The notes under the pieces were generated by a model. That model saw only the letters and a list, made by a program, of their open reading frames with translations. It searched no databases and was not told the origin of the DNA. DNA of 64,000 nucleotides from CAWCHZ01 sp963795555 (GTDB taxonomy: Bacteria; Actinomycetota; Thermoleophilia; Solirubrobacterales; Solirubrobacteraceae): contig CAWCHZ010000002.1 of assembly GCA_963795555.1 (NCBI GenBank), positions 1,488,001-1,552,000 on the forward strand, read 5' to 3'. The translations under genes and the position numbers were made by a program. Below, in pieces: positions 8,586-17,700 of the stretch. Each line of letters opens with the position of its first letter. The stretch's first letter is position 1.

Positions 8586-10250
8586 TCAGATCAGTGGCTC
8601 CAGTGTGACGGTCGGCGAGCTCAGCGCCTGTGCCATCGTCGCGGGATCCCAGTGACAGACGAAGGAGCGAATGCGAGCGTCGCTGTCGAAGGTCAGCTCC
8701 CAGCTGCCGGCGAGCTCCATGCTGGCGCCGTTGAAGGCCTCGGCGTCCGCCGTCCAGGCAACCAGGACGCGCGTGCCATCGACGACCGGCTCGCCAAGGC
8801 GATAGCTGATCTTGGGGATCGCCTGGTAGCAGGCTCGCAGATAGCCATCGACATTGCCCTGGCCACGGTAGGGACGGCTCCCAACTGGATCGCAGACAAA
8901 GCAGTCCTCGGCGAAGAGGCGCAGCACCGCCTCGGTCGACAGCTCCTCGAGGCCTTGTCTTAGGACCTCGACGATCGTCCGCAGGTCGTCCCCCTGGGGT
9001 GGCGGCTGATCGCCGACCTGCGGCGCCGGCACCCCATTGGCCAGCTCCGAGGCATATACCAGCGTCCCCTGGATGTTGCCGTGCTCGTAGTTGCTCTCGA
9101 TCACCAGATGAAGGCGAACGTCGTCGAGCTCCGGGTAGAGCGCCGTCAGGAAGCGCTTCGGCAGGACCTCCACCCCCTGCGCGAACGCGCCCAATCCGCG
9201 ACTGCTCTGCACATGCAACGCACGTCTGTAGTGGTTGAAGAAGAACGCATGCACCGAGTCCTCGAGGCCAGTCAGCGCCTCGGCGTAGAGATAGGGCTCG
9301 AGCAGCTCGTGCGGATGCTGATAGATGCGCTCGAGCGATGGATAGCGCTCGCAGAGCGGCTCGATCAGCCCCCGCGCGAGCGGCGCGACGCTGCCGGCGG
9401 CCTGCGATTGAGCGCCGCTGGCACCCTTCATCGCCACCCGCACCGGGTGGTAGTCCTTGAGGACCATCAGATCGAGCACCTGCAGATGGCCCGCGAGGTA
9501 GTCGAGGATTCCCGCGACGTCACCGACGAAGTCGGCGGCTGGCGACCAGCACTCCGCGCGCGCCAGCTCACGGGCCGCCGACAGCGCGTCGACGAGGACC
9601 ACCAGCCAGCATTCCGTGATCTGGTGAATCGTGCGGAAGACGAGATCCTCCTCGCTCCACGGCTCGCTGTCGAAGATCGCGGCGATCAGCCGCGGATCGA
9701 TCAGATCAGCGCAATGCAGCGCAGGCGCGTCGTTGGCGAGCGAGGCCGTGCGCGGCGTCGGCGCGTCGCCGTCGAGCGAGGCGTCGTGTCGCGCCGGCAG
9801 TGGCGCCGGGTCGAGTTGAAACCCCAGCTCGGCGGCGGCGTATTCGAGCTCGTCGCGCAGCGTGCGCAGCGCCCTGGGGTGTGATGCCGGCAGCCACTCG
9901 GCAATGCGAGCCGCACCGCCGCTCACACGCGGGGGCTCACCGCGTTCGGTCAGCTCGCTCGGAGGCGCCGGCCAGCGGCCGAGCAGGCGGCTGAGCAGCC
10001 GCAGCTGGGTCGCCGCGCCGGTCAACAGTCGTTCGATTCGCTCCTCGACGCGCGCCTCGGGACGATCGTCATCGGCGCAGTGGCGGGCGAGCAGCAGCGC
10101 AAGCTGCAGCCCGGTATACGCGCAGCGCACCGGTCGCTCCCCGACCCAGGCCGTGCGCGGCGCCCAGAGGGCTTTCAGATCCTCGATCTGGATCCACGCG
10201 TGATACGGGTTGAAGCGCTTTGGCGTAGCTGTAATTGGCCCGGAGGACAT
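8586..10250 (-). CDS. Tryptophan 2,3-dioxygenase-like haem protein fused to an NTF2/SnoaL-like domain
   Basis: 554 residues in two parts. The first ~410 resemble the tryptophan/indoleamine dioxygenase superfamily: FRTIHQITECW (His209) matches the active-site H-Q-x-x-E-x-W helix, and FFNHYRRALHVQSSRGLG followed by PKRFLTALYPELDDVR matches the proximal-haem region. The GTGG signature of true tryptophan dioxygenases is replaced by GLGAF, so the substrate may differ, as in haem hydroxylases of this superfamily found in natural-product pathways. The last ~125 residues (from about 425) look like an NTF2/SnoaL fold with AVLRLFAEDCFV and PYRGQGNVDGYL. The fusion is unusual. It is divergent from the MOSC gene. 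Confidence 0.7.
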   Translation of the reverse strand: MSSGPITATPKRFNPYHAWIQIEDLKALWAPRTAWVGERPVRCAYTGLQLALLLARHCADDDRPEARVEERIERLLTGAATQLRLLSRLLGRWPAPPSELTERGEPPRVSGGAARIAEWLPASHPRALRTLRDELEYAAAELGFQLDPAPLPARHDASLDGDAPTPRTASLANDAPALHCADLIDPRLIAAIFDSEPWSEEDLVFRTIHQITECWLVVLVDALSAARELARAECWSPAADFVGDVAGILDYLAGHLQVLDLMVLKDYHPVRVAMKGASGAQSQAAGSVAPLARGLIEPLCERYPSLERIYQHPHELLEPYLYAEALTGLEDSVHAFFFNHYRRALHVQSSRGLGAFAQGVEVLPKRFLTALYPELDDVRLHLVIESNYEHGNIQGTLVYASELANGVPAPQVGDQPPPQGDDLRTIVEVLRQGLEELSTEAVLRLFAEDCFVCDPVGSRPYRGQGNVDGYLRACYQAIPKISYRLGEPVVDGTRVLVAWTADAEAFNGASMELAGSWELTFDSDARIRSFVCHWDPATMAQALSSPTVTLEPLI

Positions 10251-10288
10251 GCAACACCGTCCGGCCGCGTGGAATCTGTGTACCCCTG

Positions 10289-10312
10289 GAGACGACCACT
10301 TGGAGTCGTCTC
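10289..10312. promoter_or_regulatory. Inverted repeat in a divergent promoter region
   Basis: GAGACGAC and GTCGTCTC form perfect 8-bp arms around an 8-nt spacer. The site lies midway between the divergent starts of the haem-dioxygenase-like gene (10250) and the MOSC gene (10358), so one dimeric regulator could control both. Confidence 0.5.
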
Positions 10313-10357
10313 ACTATTCGACGGGGGATACGGTACCATGAGATCGCGGGGGCACAA

Positions 10358-11338
10358 GTGCACAATGGTGAAAACCACCTGCCGACACCGAGCGGCCTGT
10401 GCGTCCGTGCGATCTGGCGCTATCCCGTCAAGGCGATGCTGGGCCAAGCCGTCAAGGCGAGCTGGATCGATCATCGCGGTTGCCTGGGCGACCGACGTTG
10501 GCTGGTCGTCGATCTCGCCACGGGGCAGCGGATCGCCAACAAGCGTTGTCCCAACCATCCCGAGCTGCGCGCCTGCCGTGCGGAGCTGCTCACGGAGGAG
10601 GTCGGCGCGCGGGCCGCACGAGCCGCGCTGCAGGTGACGCTGCCCGACGGAGCCCGAGCCCGCGGAGCCGAGATCGATGGCGCGCTGTCCGAGCTGCTTG
10701 GGCGGCCGGTGGGCTTGGTGGAGCTCGATGCGACGGCGACCGGTGTCCTGGGCGCCCCCGCCGCCCATCAGGACGTCGCGCCGTTGCACCTGATCACCGT
10801 GCAGACACTCGACCATCTGCGCTCGCTGGCGAGCGAGTCCGACTGGGACGTGCGTCGCTTCCGGCCGAACCTGTTGCTCGACTACGGGCAGGAGCCCGCT
10901 GGTGGGGTGGCTGAGTCGGCGGAGGTCGACGGGGCGGCCGAGTCGGCGGGGTTCGACGGGGCGGCCGAGTCGGCGGGGTTCGACGGGGCGGCCGAGTCGG
11001 CGGGGTTTCTCGAGGACCGCTTGATCGGCCGCTCGCTGCTGGGCGCCGACGGCCTAGAGCTGGCGCTGACGTTTCCGACGGCCCGCTGCGTGGTGCCGAC
11101 CCGAGCTCATGGCGAGCTGCCGCCCGATCGGCGCATCCTGCGCACAGTCGTGACGCACCATCGCGTGGACCTTGGTCGCTTCGGGCGACAGGGCTGCGCC
11201 GGAGCGTATGCCGAGGTGGCACACCCCGGCGTGTTGCAGGTCGGCGACCGGCTGACGGTGGGAGCAGCCCCGCTTGCACCGCGCGCGGCGATCGATGCGA
11301 CGATCGCCCGGTTGGTCGCCCTGATCGAGGGCGCCTAG
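10358..11338 (+). CDS. MOSC domain protein with N-terminal beta-barrel domain
   Basis: The protein opens with the MOSC N-terminal barrel (AIWRYPVKAMLG, GDRRWLVVD) and continues into the MOSC domain proper (DVRRFRPNLLLD, then FPTARCVVPT). The Cys in that last block is the conserved residue thought to bind molybdenum cofactor or sulfur. Relatives transfer sulfur or reduce N-hydroxylated compounds (YiiM/mARC type). The start at GTG 10358 is chosen because GGGGG lies just upstream and earlier in-frame starts would run into the divergent gene. A four-copy in-frame repeat (AAESAGFDG) interrupts the domain near residues 184-219; it would form a floppy loop. Confidence 0.8.
   Translation: MHNGENHLPTPSGLCVRAIWRYPVKAMLGQAVKASWIDHRGCLGDRRWLVVDLATGQRIANKRCPNHPELRACRAELLTEEVGARAARAALQVTLPDGARARGAEIDGALSELLGRPVGLVELDATATGVLGAPAAHQDVAPLHLITVQTLDHLRSLASESDWDVRRFRPNLLLDYGQEPAGGVAESAEVDGAAESAGFDGAAESAGFDGAAESAGFLEDRLIGRSLLGADGLELALTFPTARCVVPTRAHGELPPDRRILRTVVTHHRVDLGRFGRQGCAGAYAEVAHPGVLQVGDRLTVGAAPLAPRAAIDATIARLVALIEGA
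10907..11014 (+). repeat. Four 27-bp in-frame tandem repeats in the MOSC gene
   Basis: Copies start at 10907, 10934, 10961 and 10988. Copies 2 and 3 are identical. Each encodes nine residues (AAESAGFDG type). The near identity means recent expansion. Confidence 0.9.
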
Positions 11339-11350
11339 GGCCGCGTCGGG

Positions 11351-11962
11351 TCAGGGCGCGGCGTCACGCAGCGTGTTCACGAACGGTCCGACGATCGACT
11401 CGCACTCCGGCAGCTCGCGGTTGGCGACCGGGATGCCGATCACCACATCGGCGCAGGCGCCGTGACGTCCGAGCGCGTAGCCGAAGCTGGCGAGCAGCGC
11501 CATGTACGGCGTCGCACTCTCCGCCGCGGCGAGGCGCTCCAGCCTCCGCACGGCATCTGTGTCCAGCTGCTCGCGGACGCGGGCGCCCTCGGCCGGGCGG
11601 GCAGCGTCCTGCAGGCGCGCGGGCTGGACCGCATCGAGCACGAGGCCCGTTCGCGCCGGCCGCGAGAAGGCATCGGCCATGCCGAAGGCCGCCTGCAGGA
11701 GCGCCAGCGCAGCGATCGAGGCCGAGCCTGTCAGCAGCAGTGTCGCGCCAACCGCCTGTACCGAGCCGCGCAACAGGTCGGCGCCGACGATCACGCGTCT
11801 GCTCGAGACGCGATCCGCCCAACGACGAGCCGGAGATTGCGCTCCCGCAGCGCTACCAGCGGCCCCGCCCGCATGATCGGCAAAAGACAGTCCCGGCAGG
11901 CCGGCGACCCGTCCCGCCGCGTTCGACGGTGGGTCCGCAGCCGATCTGGTCGAGCCGATCAT
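11351..11962 (-). pseudogene. Chimeric remnant: MFS exporter fragment joined to NRPS condensation-domain fragment
   Basis: The open frame of 203 residues is not one protein family. Residues about 45-122 match the early part of an MFS exporter (WADRVSSRRVIVGADLLRG, two hydrophobic spans, GMADAFSRPARTGLVLD). From about 125 the sequence switches to an NRPS condensation domain: ATPYMALLASFGYALGR, DVVIGIPVANRELPE and IVGPFVNTL, then stops. Both parts lack the rest of their families. It lies between the MOSC and TauD genes of the island. I infer a deletion that fused an exporter gene to a second, lost NRPS gene. Confidence 0.7.
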
Positions 11963-12006
11963 CCAAACACTTCGAATGGAACAGATTGGCTGTTACCTTT
12001 CGCTCT

Positions 12007-12040
12007 GGCAGGCAGGAGCGCAGGCAGGCAGGCAGGAGCG
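12007..12040. repeat. GGCAGGCAGGAGCG repeats upstream of the TauD-like gene
   Basis: Two copies of a GGCA-rich unit each end in AGGAGCG. The second AGGAG serves as the ribosome-binding site of the dioxygenase gene, so the duplication copies that site. Confidence 0.6.
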
Positions 12041-12044
12041 TGCC

Positions 12045-12905
12045 GTGGGAGGCATCGTCGTAAAGCCGATGTTTGAGCAGTTTGGTGCCGAGGTGGGCGG
12101 CATCGGAACAGGTCGCGCGCTGGACGACCGCACATGTCAGGCGCTCCGTCACCTGCTGCACGAACACGGGCTGCTCGTCTTTCGTGACCTCGACATCACA
12201 CCGGACCAGCACGTGGCCCTGGCGCGCGCCCTCGGTCCGCTGGCGATTCACATCCAGCGGTCCTACCTCGTCCCCGGACATCCGGAGCTCGTGCGCGTGA
12301 GCAACATCTTTGAAGACGGCAAGCCGATCGGCCTGCGCAGCGAGGAGGTCGAGTGGCATGTCGACGGCTCCTGGAGTCGCGAGCCGAGCGCCGCTTCGCT
12401 GCTCTACTGCATCAGGGCGGCGGCTGAGGGCGGCGACACGCTGTTTGCCTCAACGCAGTTTGCCTACGACACCCTGCCGCCGGCGCTGCGGTTGCGAATC
12501 GGCAAGCTGCACGCTGTCCACAGCCTCGAGCACGTCAACGAGCGCAAGCGGCTCCTCGATCCCCATCGACCAGCGCTCAGCGACGAGCAGCGACGCCAGG
12601 CCCCCGACGTCGTGCATCCGCTGGTTCGCACGCACCCGGTGACGGGACGTCGGTCGCTGCTGGTCGGCTCGATGGTCATCCGACGGATCATCGAGCTGCC
12701 ACCAGCCGACGGCGCCGCCCTGCTCGAGCAGCTGCTCGAGCACGCCACACGCGAGTGCCACATCTACCGCCATCGCTGGCAGCCTGGCGATCTCGTCTGC
12801 TGGGACAACGCGACGATGCTGCACACCGGCACGCCTTGCGGTCCCTCGCCTCGTCTCCTGCACCGCGCCACGGTGCTCGGGCCATGGTGCAAGGACCCGC
12901 GATGA
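12045..12905 (+). CDS. TauD/TfdA-family Fe(II)/2-oxoglutarate dioxygenase
   Basis: 286 residues from a GTG start preceded by AGGAG with 6-nt spacing; this start gives the usual family N-terminus (GGIVVKPMFEQFGAEVGGI). An ATG at 12069 is the alternative. The metal triad is visible: the HxD pair in EWHVDGSW and the distal His in DNATMLHTGT, with the 2-oxoglutarate-binding Arg in LLHRATV. The enzyme should hydroxylate, desaturate or cleave a small acid or amino-acid derivative. It follows the chimeric remnant and converges on the chorismate mutase gene. Family secure; substrate unknown. Confidence 0.88.
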   Translation: MGGIVVKPMFEQFGAEVGGIGTGRALDDRTCQALRHLLHEHGLLVFRDLDITPDQHVALARALGPLAIHIQRSYLVPGHPELVRVSNIFEDGKPIGLRSEEVEWHVDGSWSREPSAASLLYCIRAAAEGGDTLFASTQFAYDTLPPALRLRIGKLHAVHSLEHVNERKRLLDPHRPALSDEQRRQAPDVVHPLVRTHPVTGRRSLLVGSMVIRRIIELPPADGAALLEQLLEHATRECHIYRHRWQPGDLVCWDNATMLHTGTPCGPSPRLLHRATVLGPWCKDPR

Positions 12906-12916
12906 CGGCGTTGCGG

Positions 12917-13210
12917 TCAGCCAGCGGAGCGCGCCGCGGTCGAGCGATGCATCCGTCGCTCGAACTCGACGAAGGCCTCGATCATCGCTCGGTAGACCTG
13001 CTCGGCGACGTCCGGGTCGGCGCCGGTCTCCGTCGCCAGACGGCGAGCATTGGCAAGCACCTCGCGCTCGCGCGCGGGGACGCGAACGTCCTCGTGGTCG
13101 AGCTTGTGGTCGACGACCTGGCGCACCAGCTGCGTGCGGCGGGCGACCAGGGCGACGATCTCACCGTCGATGTCGTCGATGTCGCGCCGGATGTCATCGA
13201 GGCTGGCCAT
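12917..13210 (-). CDS. AroQ-type chorismate mutase (or isochorismate-pyruvate lyase)
   Basis: 97 residues, the size of a free-standing AroQ helical enzyme. Motifs include DIRRDIDDIDGEIVALVARRTQLV with the N-terminal active-site Arg, VVDHKL with the catalytic Lys, VRVPAREREVL, and the closing helix IEAFVEFERR. AroQ enzymes turn chorismate to prephenate; the PchB branch instead makes salicylate from isochorismate. No isochorismate synthase or aryl-AMP ligase is in the window, so mutase is the simpler call. Placed between a TauD-like oxygenase and an NRPS cassette, it is probably a pathway-specific copy supplying an aromatic precursor. Confidence 0.88.
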   Translation of the reverse strand: MASLDDIRRDIDDIDGEIVALVARRTQLVRQVVDHKLDHEDVRVPAREREVLANARRLATETGADPDVAEQVYRAMIEAFVEFERRMHRSTAARSAG

Positions 13211-13251
13211 CGAGGGTCGAAGAGACTACTACCTGCGTGTCGAGGTGGCCG

Positions 13252-14709
13252 ATGGGCCTGTTGGTGATCGGCAGCGGGCTCGCCGGGCTGGCTGTCGCGA
13301 TCGACGTCAAGGAGGCGGCCCCGCGCCTCGACGTGCTGCTGGTCGAGAAGCACCAGGCCCAGAGCAACACGCAGCTCTCCGGCATGCGTCTGCGGGGCGG
13401 CATCACCAATCGCCGCCAGGACGCGTCGGCGGAGATCCTCGAGCTGCTGACGCAACGCAACGACGGCGTCGAGACGATCCAGATGAGGCGCTTTGCCGAG
13501 CTGGCCGCTGCGGAGCTCGACGCCTGGCAGCGGCGCCCCGCCTTCGTCGCCTTCGAGGATCGGCGCGAGTGGTTCGGCCCGCAGTGGGGAGCCCCCAACC
13601 GCGCCGGCAAGGGGCATGGCAAGTCCGTGCTCGACTGGCTGCGCGCAACGGCCAGCGACCGCGGCGTCCGTCTCGCGACGGGCGAGGCGCTGCGCCTGGA
13701 GATCGACCGTGGCCGAGTGCGCTCGGTGCGCCTGCGCCTGCCGGACGGCGGGCTTGCACGACTGCACGTCGAGGCGGTCGTGGTGGCCGCCGGCACCGCC
13801 GGGGGGGCGCTGTTCGTCTCGACCAACAAGCGCATTCGCGGCTCCTCGCACGCGCTGGCCTACGAGGCCGGCCTGCCGCTCGTCGACAGCACGCTGCACA
13901 TGATCCACCCCTTCGCCAACGTCCACCGTGGCGGCGCCGCGGGCCTGGGCTGCTTCGAGACCGACAAGCTCGCCGGCGCCGAGGTCTTCGCGGGCGTCAG
14001 CGATGGACAGGAGTTTCGCCACGAGCTCGGCAGCGAGCTGCTGGCGCGCCACCAGGCCCACTACCACTTCCCCGAGCTGGCTCGCGAGTTCGCCCGCCAT
14101 GGGGCGATCGTGCGCCTGCGCCACCCCGATGGGCGCGAGCACCTGGCGCGCGTCTCGCACCACTATCACCATCTCGCGATCGATACGACCGACGGCGTCC
14201 AGGTGCGGGGCGTCGAGAACCTGTTCGCCGCTGGGGATGCGTCCGGCCTGGGGCACTGGACGAACCACCGCGAGCGCTTCCCCGGCTTCGCGCTGCTGAA
14301 GTGCCTCGTCGATGGCGCGCTGATCGCACGCGAGGCGGCCAACCTGACGCCGGGCTGCGCCGTGGGCTGGGAGCCTTTGGTCAGCGGGTCCGGGTCGCGA
14401 CAACCTGAGCCATCCCAGCCGGCCGGCACCGGCGACGACGACAACGAGGACCGCCTGCGCGAGCTCAACTCCGAGCTGCTCACCCGCGTCCTGGAGACCA
14501 CCGGCGAGAAACGCTGCGCCGCTACGGAGCGCTGGCTGGAGGCGATCCGCGCTTTCGGCGAGCGCCACCGCTGGACGACGCTGACCGAGCTGTCGCTGGC
14601 GATGGCCTGGGCTCACCGCGAGCGCTTCGCACACGGTCGCAGCGAGCCGATCTGCATCGACGCCGCACGCGTGGCACGCCTGCGCGCACCGGTCGGCGCG
14701 GGGGTCTAG
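13252..14709 (+). CDS. FAD-dependent oxidoreductase (fumarate-reductase/NadB-like)
   Basis: 485 residues opening with the dinucleotide motif GSGLAGLAVA. The layout is that of succinate dehydrogenase/fumarate reductase and L-aspartate oxidase flavoproteins: QLSGMRLRGGITN near the N-terminus, HMIHPFANVH in the substrate lid region, and NLFAAGDASGLGHWTNHRERFPG near the C-terminal FAD site. I place the start at the ATG 13252 because GAGG lies 6 nt upstream; a GTG at 13237 is in frame. Its stop abuts the NRPS start (TAGATG), so the two are translationally coupled and probably act in one pathway, perhaps oxidising the acyl donor or the product. Confidence 0.8.
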   Translation: MGLLVIGSGLAGLAVAIDVKEAAPRLDVLLVEKHQAQSNTQLSGMRLRGGITNRRQDASAEILELLTQRNDGVETIQMRRFAELAAAELDAWQRRPAFVAFEDRREWFGPQWGAPNRAGKGHGKSVLDWLRATASDRGVRLATGEALRLEIDRGRVRSVRLRLPDGGLARLHVEAVVVAAGTAGGALFVSTNKRIRGSSHALAYEAGLPLVDSTLHMIHPFANVHRGGAAGLGCFETDKLAGAEVFAGVSDGQEFRHELGSELLARHQAHYHFPELAREFARHGAIVRLRHPDGREHLARVSHHYHHLAIDTTDGVQVRGVENLFAAGDASGLGHWTNHRERFPGFALLKCLVDGALIAREAANLTPGCAVGWEPLVSGSGSRQPEPSQPAGTGDDDNEDRLRELNSELLTRVLETTGEKRCAATERWLEAIRAFGERHRWTTLTELSLAMAWAHRERFAHGRSEPICIDAARVARLRAPVGAGV

Positions 14710-17700
14710 ATGCAGATCCCTCCGGCGGCCAGCGCCAGCTATCCCGCCTCCGCGGCCCAACAGCGGCTCTGGTTCTTCGACTCGCTCACGCCGGGCAGCG
14801 CCGCCTACAACCTGATGGTCGCCCATCGCCTGACCGGAGCGCTCGACCTCGCGGCGCTCGAACGCGCGCTGACTGCGCTTCACGCTCGGCACGACGCGCT
14901 GCGCACGGCACTCGCGATGCGTCCGGCCGGGCTGTCGCAGATCGTGACCGGGCAGATCGAGCCCCGGCTCGTCGTGCGAGACCTGAGCGCAGCCGCGCCG
15001 GCACAACGCGAGCAGGAGCTCGCCGAGCTGCTGAGCAACTTCAATGAGGAGCCGTTCAGGCTGACCGAGCCGCCGCTGCTGCGTTGCCTGCTCGTCTCGC
15101 TTGGTCCGCTGGAGTGGGCGCTGGCGCTGAGCGCGCACCACTGCATCGTGGACGGCTGGTCGTTCGCGCTGCTGCAGCGCGAGCTGTCGGAGCTGTACAC
15201 CGCGGCCGTGCAGCGACGACCGGCGGCGTTGGAGCCCGTCGTGCTCCAGCTCGGCCCGTACACCGTCGCCGAGCGCGAGCGCCTTGCCGCCCGCGACGCG
15301 AGCGGCGAATCCGATGCGGATCTCGCCTACTGGAAGGCGGTGCTTGCGGGAGCGCCGACTCGACTGGAGCTGCCCGCCGATCGGCCGCGCCCGGCGCTGC
15401 ACAGCGGAGCTGGCTCCTCGCGGTGGCGAATGCTGTCACCGGCGCTGGCCGACGCGGTGCGCGCTGGCGCGCGGGCCCTGCGAGCTACGCCGTTCATGAT
15501 TCATGCGGCGGCCTACGCCACGCTGCTGCACCGCTACGGCGGCGGCGAGGAGATCGTGCTCGGCATCCCGCTCGCCAACCGCACGCGGCGCGAGCTGCAG
15601 CAGCTGGTCGGGTTCGTCGCCTCGACGACCGTGCTGCGCGTCGCGCTGACCGACGCGCCGAGCTTCGCAACCGTGGTCGCGCGCGTCCGCGACCAGGCGT
15701 TGGGCGCCTACGCTCACAACGAGCTGCCCTTCGAGCAGCTTGGCCGCGAGCTGCCTGTGCAGCGTGATCTGAGCGTGACGCCGGTCTTCCAGACGCTCTT
15801 CACACTGCTGGCTGGCGGGCCCCCGGCGCTCGCGCTTGCAGGCATCAGCGTGCAGCGCCTGTTCGTGCGCCGCAGGGCGACGCCATTCGATCTGAGCCTG
15901 GTGATCGAGCAGGGCGCGAACCGCCGACGGGGCGTGGCCGAGGGCGACCGCGCATCCGCGCCTGAGGGCGATCGCGACCGCGCATCCGCGCCTGAGGGCG
16001 ATCAGCTGCTCGTCGATTACAACAGCGAGCTCTATGACGCGGATCGGATCGATCGGCTGCTCGGCCACTACGTGACGCTGCTCGAGGATGCGCTGCGCGA
16101 GCCGCGGCGTCCGATCGCGCGCCTGGCGCTGATGACGGCCGGCGAGCGTCGGACCGTCCTGCATGACTGGAATGCGACGGCACGCGGTTGGAGCGTGCCG
16201 GCCGTACACGAGCAGGTGATCGCCGCCGCGCGGACCCACCCCGGGCGCGTTGCCGTCCGCGCCGTCGACGGCACCGTCTCCTACGCCGAGCTCGTCGAGT
16301 GCGTCCGGCGACGCGCCGCCGAGCTGTCCGAGCTTGCCCGGCCGGGGGAGCGGATCGCGGTGCTGCTCGAGCCGAGCGTGGAGCTGGTCGTGACCTTGCT
16401 TGCGGTGATGACGATCGGCGCCTCCTACGTCCCATTGGACCCTGCCTATCCGGTCGGGCGCCTGGAGCTGATGATCGACGACTGCGACGCCGCCGCGCTG
16501 CTGACGACGCGCGCGCTGCAGGAGCGCCTGCGACTGGCCCCCCGCGCGGTGCTGCTGATCGACGAGGCACGCACCGGGCGCGGCGCGGAGCCAGCTGTCG
16601 AAGTGCACTGCACCAGCGACGACGTCGTCTACACGATCTACACGTCGGGGTCGACCGGCCGTCCGAAGGGCGTAGAGATCACCCATGGCGCCCTGATCAA
16701 CCTGCTCGCGTCTGTCCGTGAGCTGGTCGGCTTCGATCACGAGGACACGCTCGTGTCGGTCACCTCGGCCTCATTCGACATCGCCGCGCTCGAGCTCTTC
16801 CTGCCGCTGATCGCCGGCGGCACCCTGGTGATCGCCGACGCCGACACGCGCCGCCATCCGCAGGCGCTCGCGGCATTGCTCAGCGCCAGCCGTGCGACGG
16901 TCATGCAGGCAACGCCCTCGTTCTGGCAGATGCTGCTCGACGGCGCCGGCGAGGAGTCGCTCCCGCGGCTGCGCGTGCTCTGCGGCGGCGAGCCCCTGCC
17001 GCCCCGCCTGGCGGCGCGGCTCGAACGGGCCGCCAGCGCCGCGTGGAACGTCTACGGCCCCACCGAGACGACGATCTGGTCCACCGCCGCCCGCCTGGAT
17101 GGCGGCCCGGTGACCGTTGGGCGCCCGCTCGCCAACACCCGCGCCTACGTGCTCGACCCCAATGGCGAGCCGCTGCCGATCGGCATCTGGGGCGAGCTGG
17201 TCCTCGCCGGCGCCGGCGTGGGCCGCGGCTATCTCGGTCGACCCGAGCTGACCGCAGAGCGCTTCGTGCGGCTGCCCTCGTCGCTTGGCGGTGGCCGCGC
17301 CTATCGCAGCGGGGACATCGCGCGCCGGCTGCCGAACGGGAGCCTGGAGCTGCGCGGACGCAGCGACAACCAGGTCAAGCTGCGGGGGCATCGCATCGAG
17401 CTGGAGGAGATCGAGGCCGCCCTCTGCGCCCACCCTCAGGTGCGCGAATGCGCCGCTGCCATCCACGAGCACGGCCTGGACGATCGGCGGCTGGTCGCCT
17501 TCGTGGTAACCAATGGCCATCAGGTGACGAGCGAGGAGCTGCGCGACCACGCGCAGTCGGTCCTGCCGCCGTATGCGCTGCCGAGCAGCTTCATGGCGCT
17601 GGCGGCTCTGCCGCGAATGCCCAACGGCAAGCTCGACCGTGCCGCCCTGCCAAGCGCCGTCGAGCAGGTGGCGAACGGCCGGCCGCTTGGGACCATGACC

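Noticed and set aside
10907..11014. CRISPR array
   Set aside because: The repeats are adjacent with no spacers, in frame and inside the MOSC gene.
12982..15402. Very long minus-strand frame (about 800 codons)
   Set aside because: It covers the chorismate mutase, FAD oxidoreductase and NRPS genes in other frames and shows no domain of its own.
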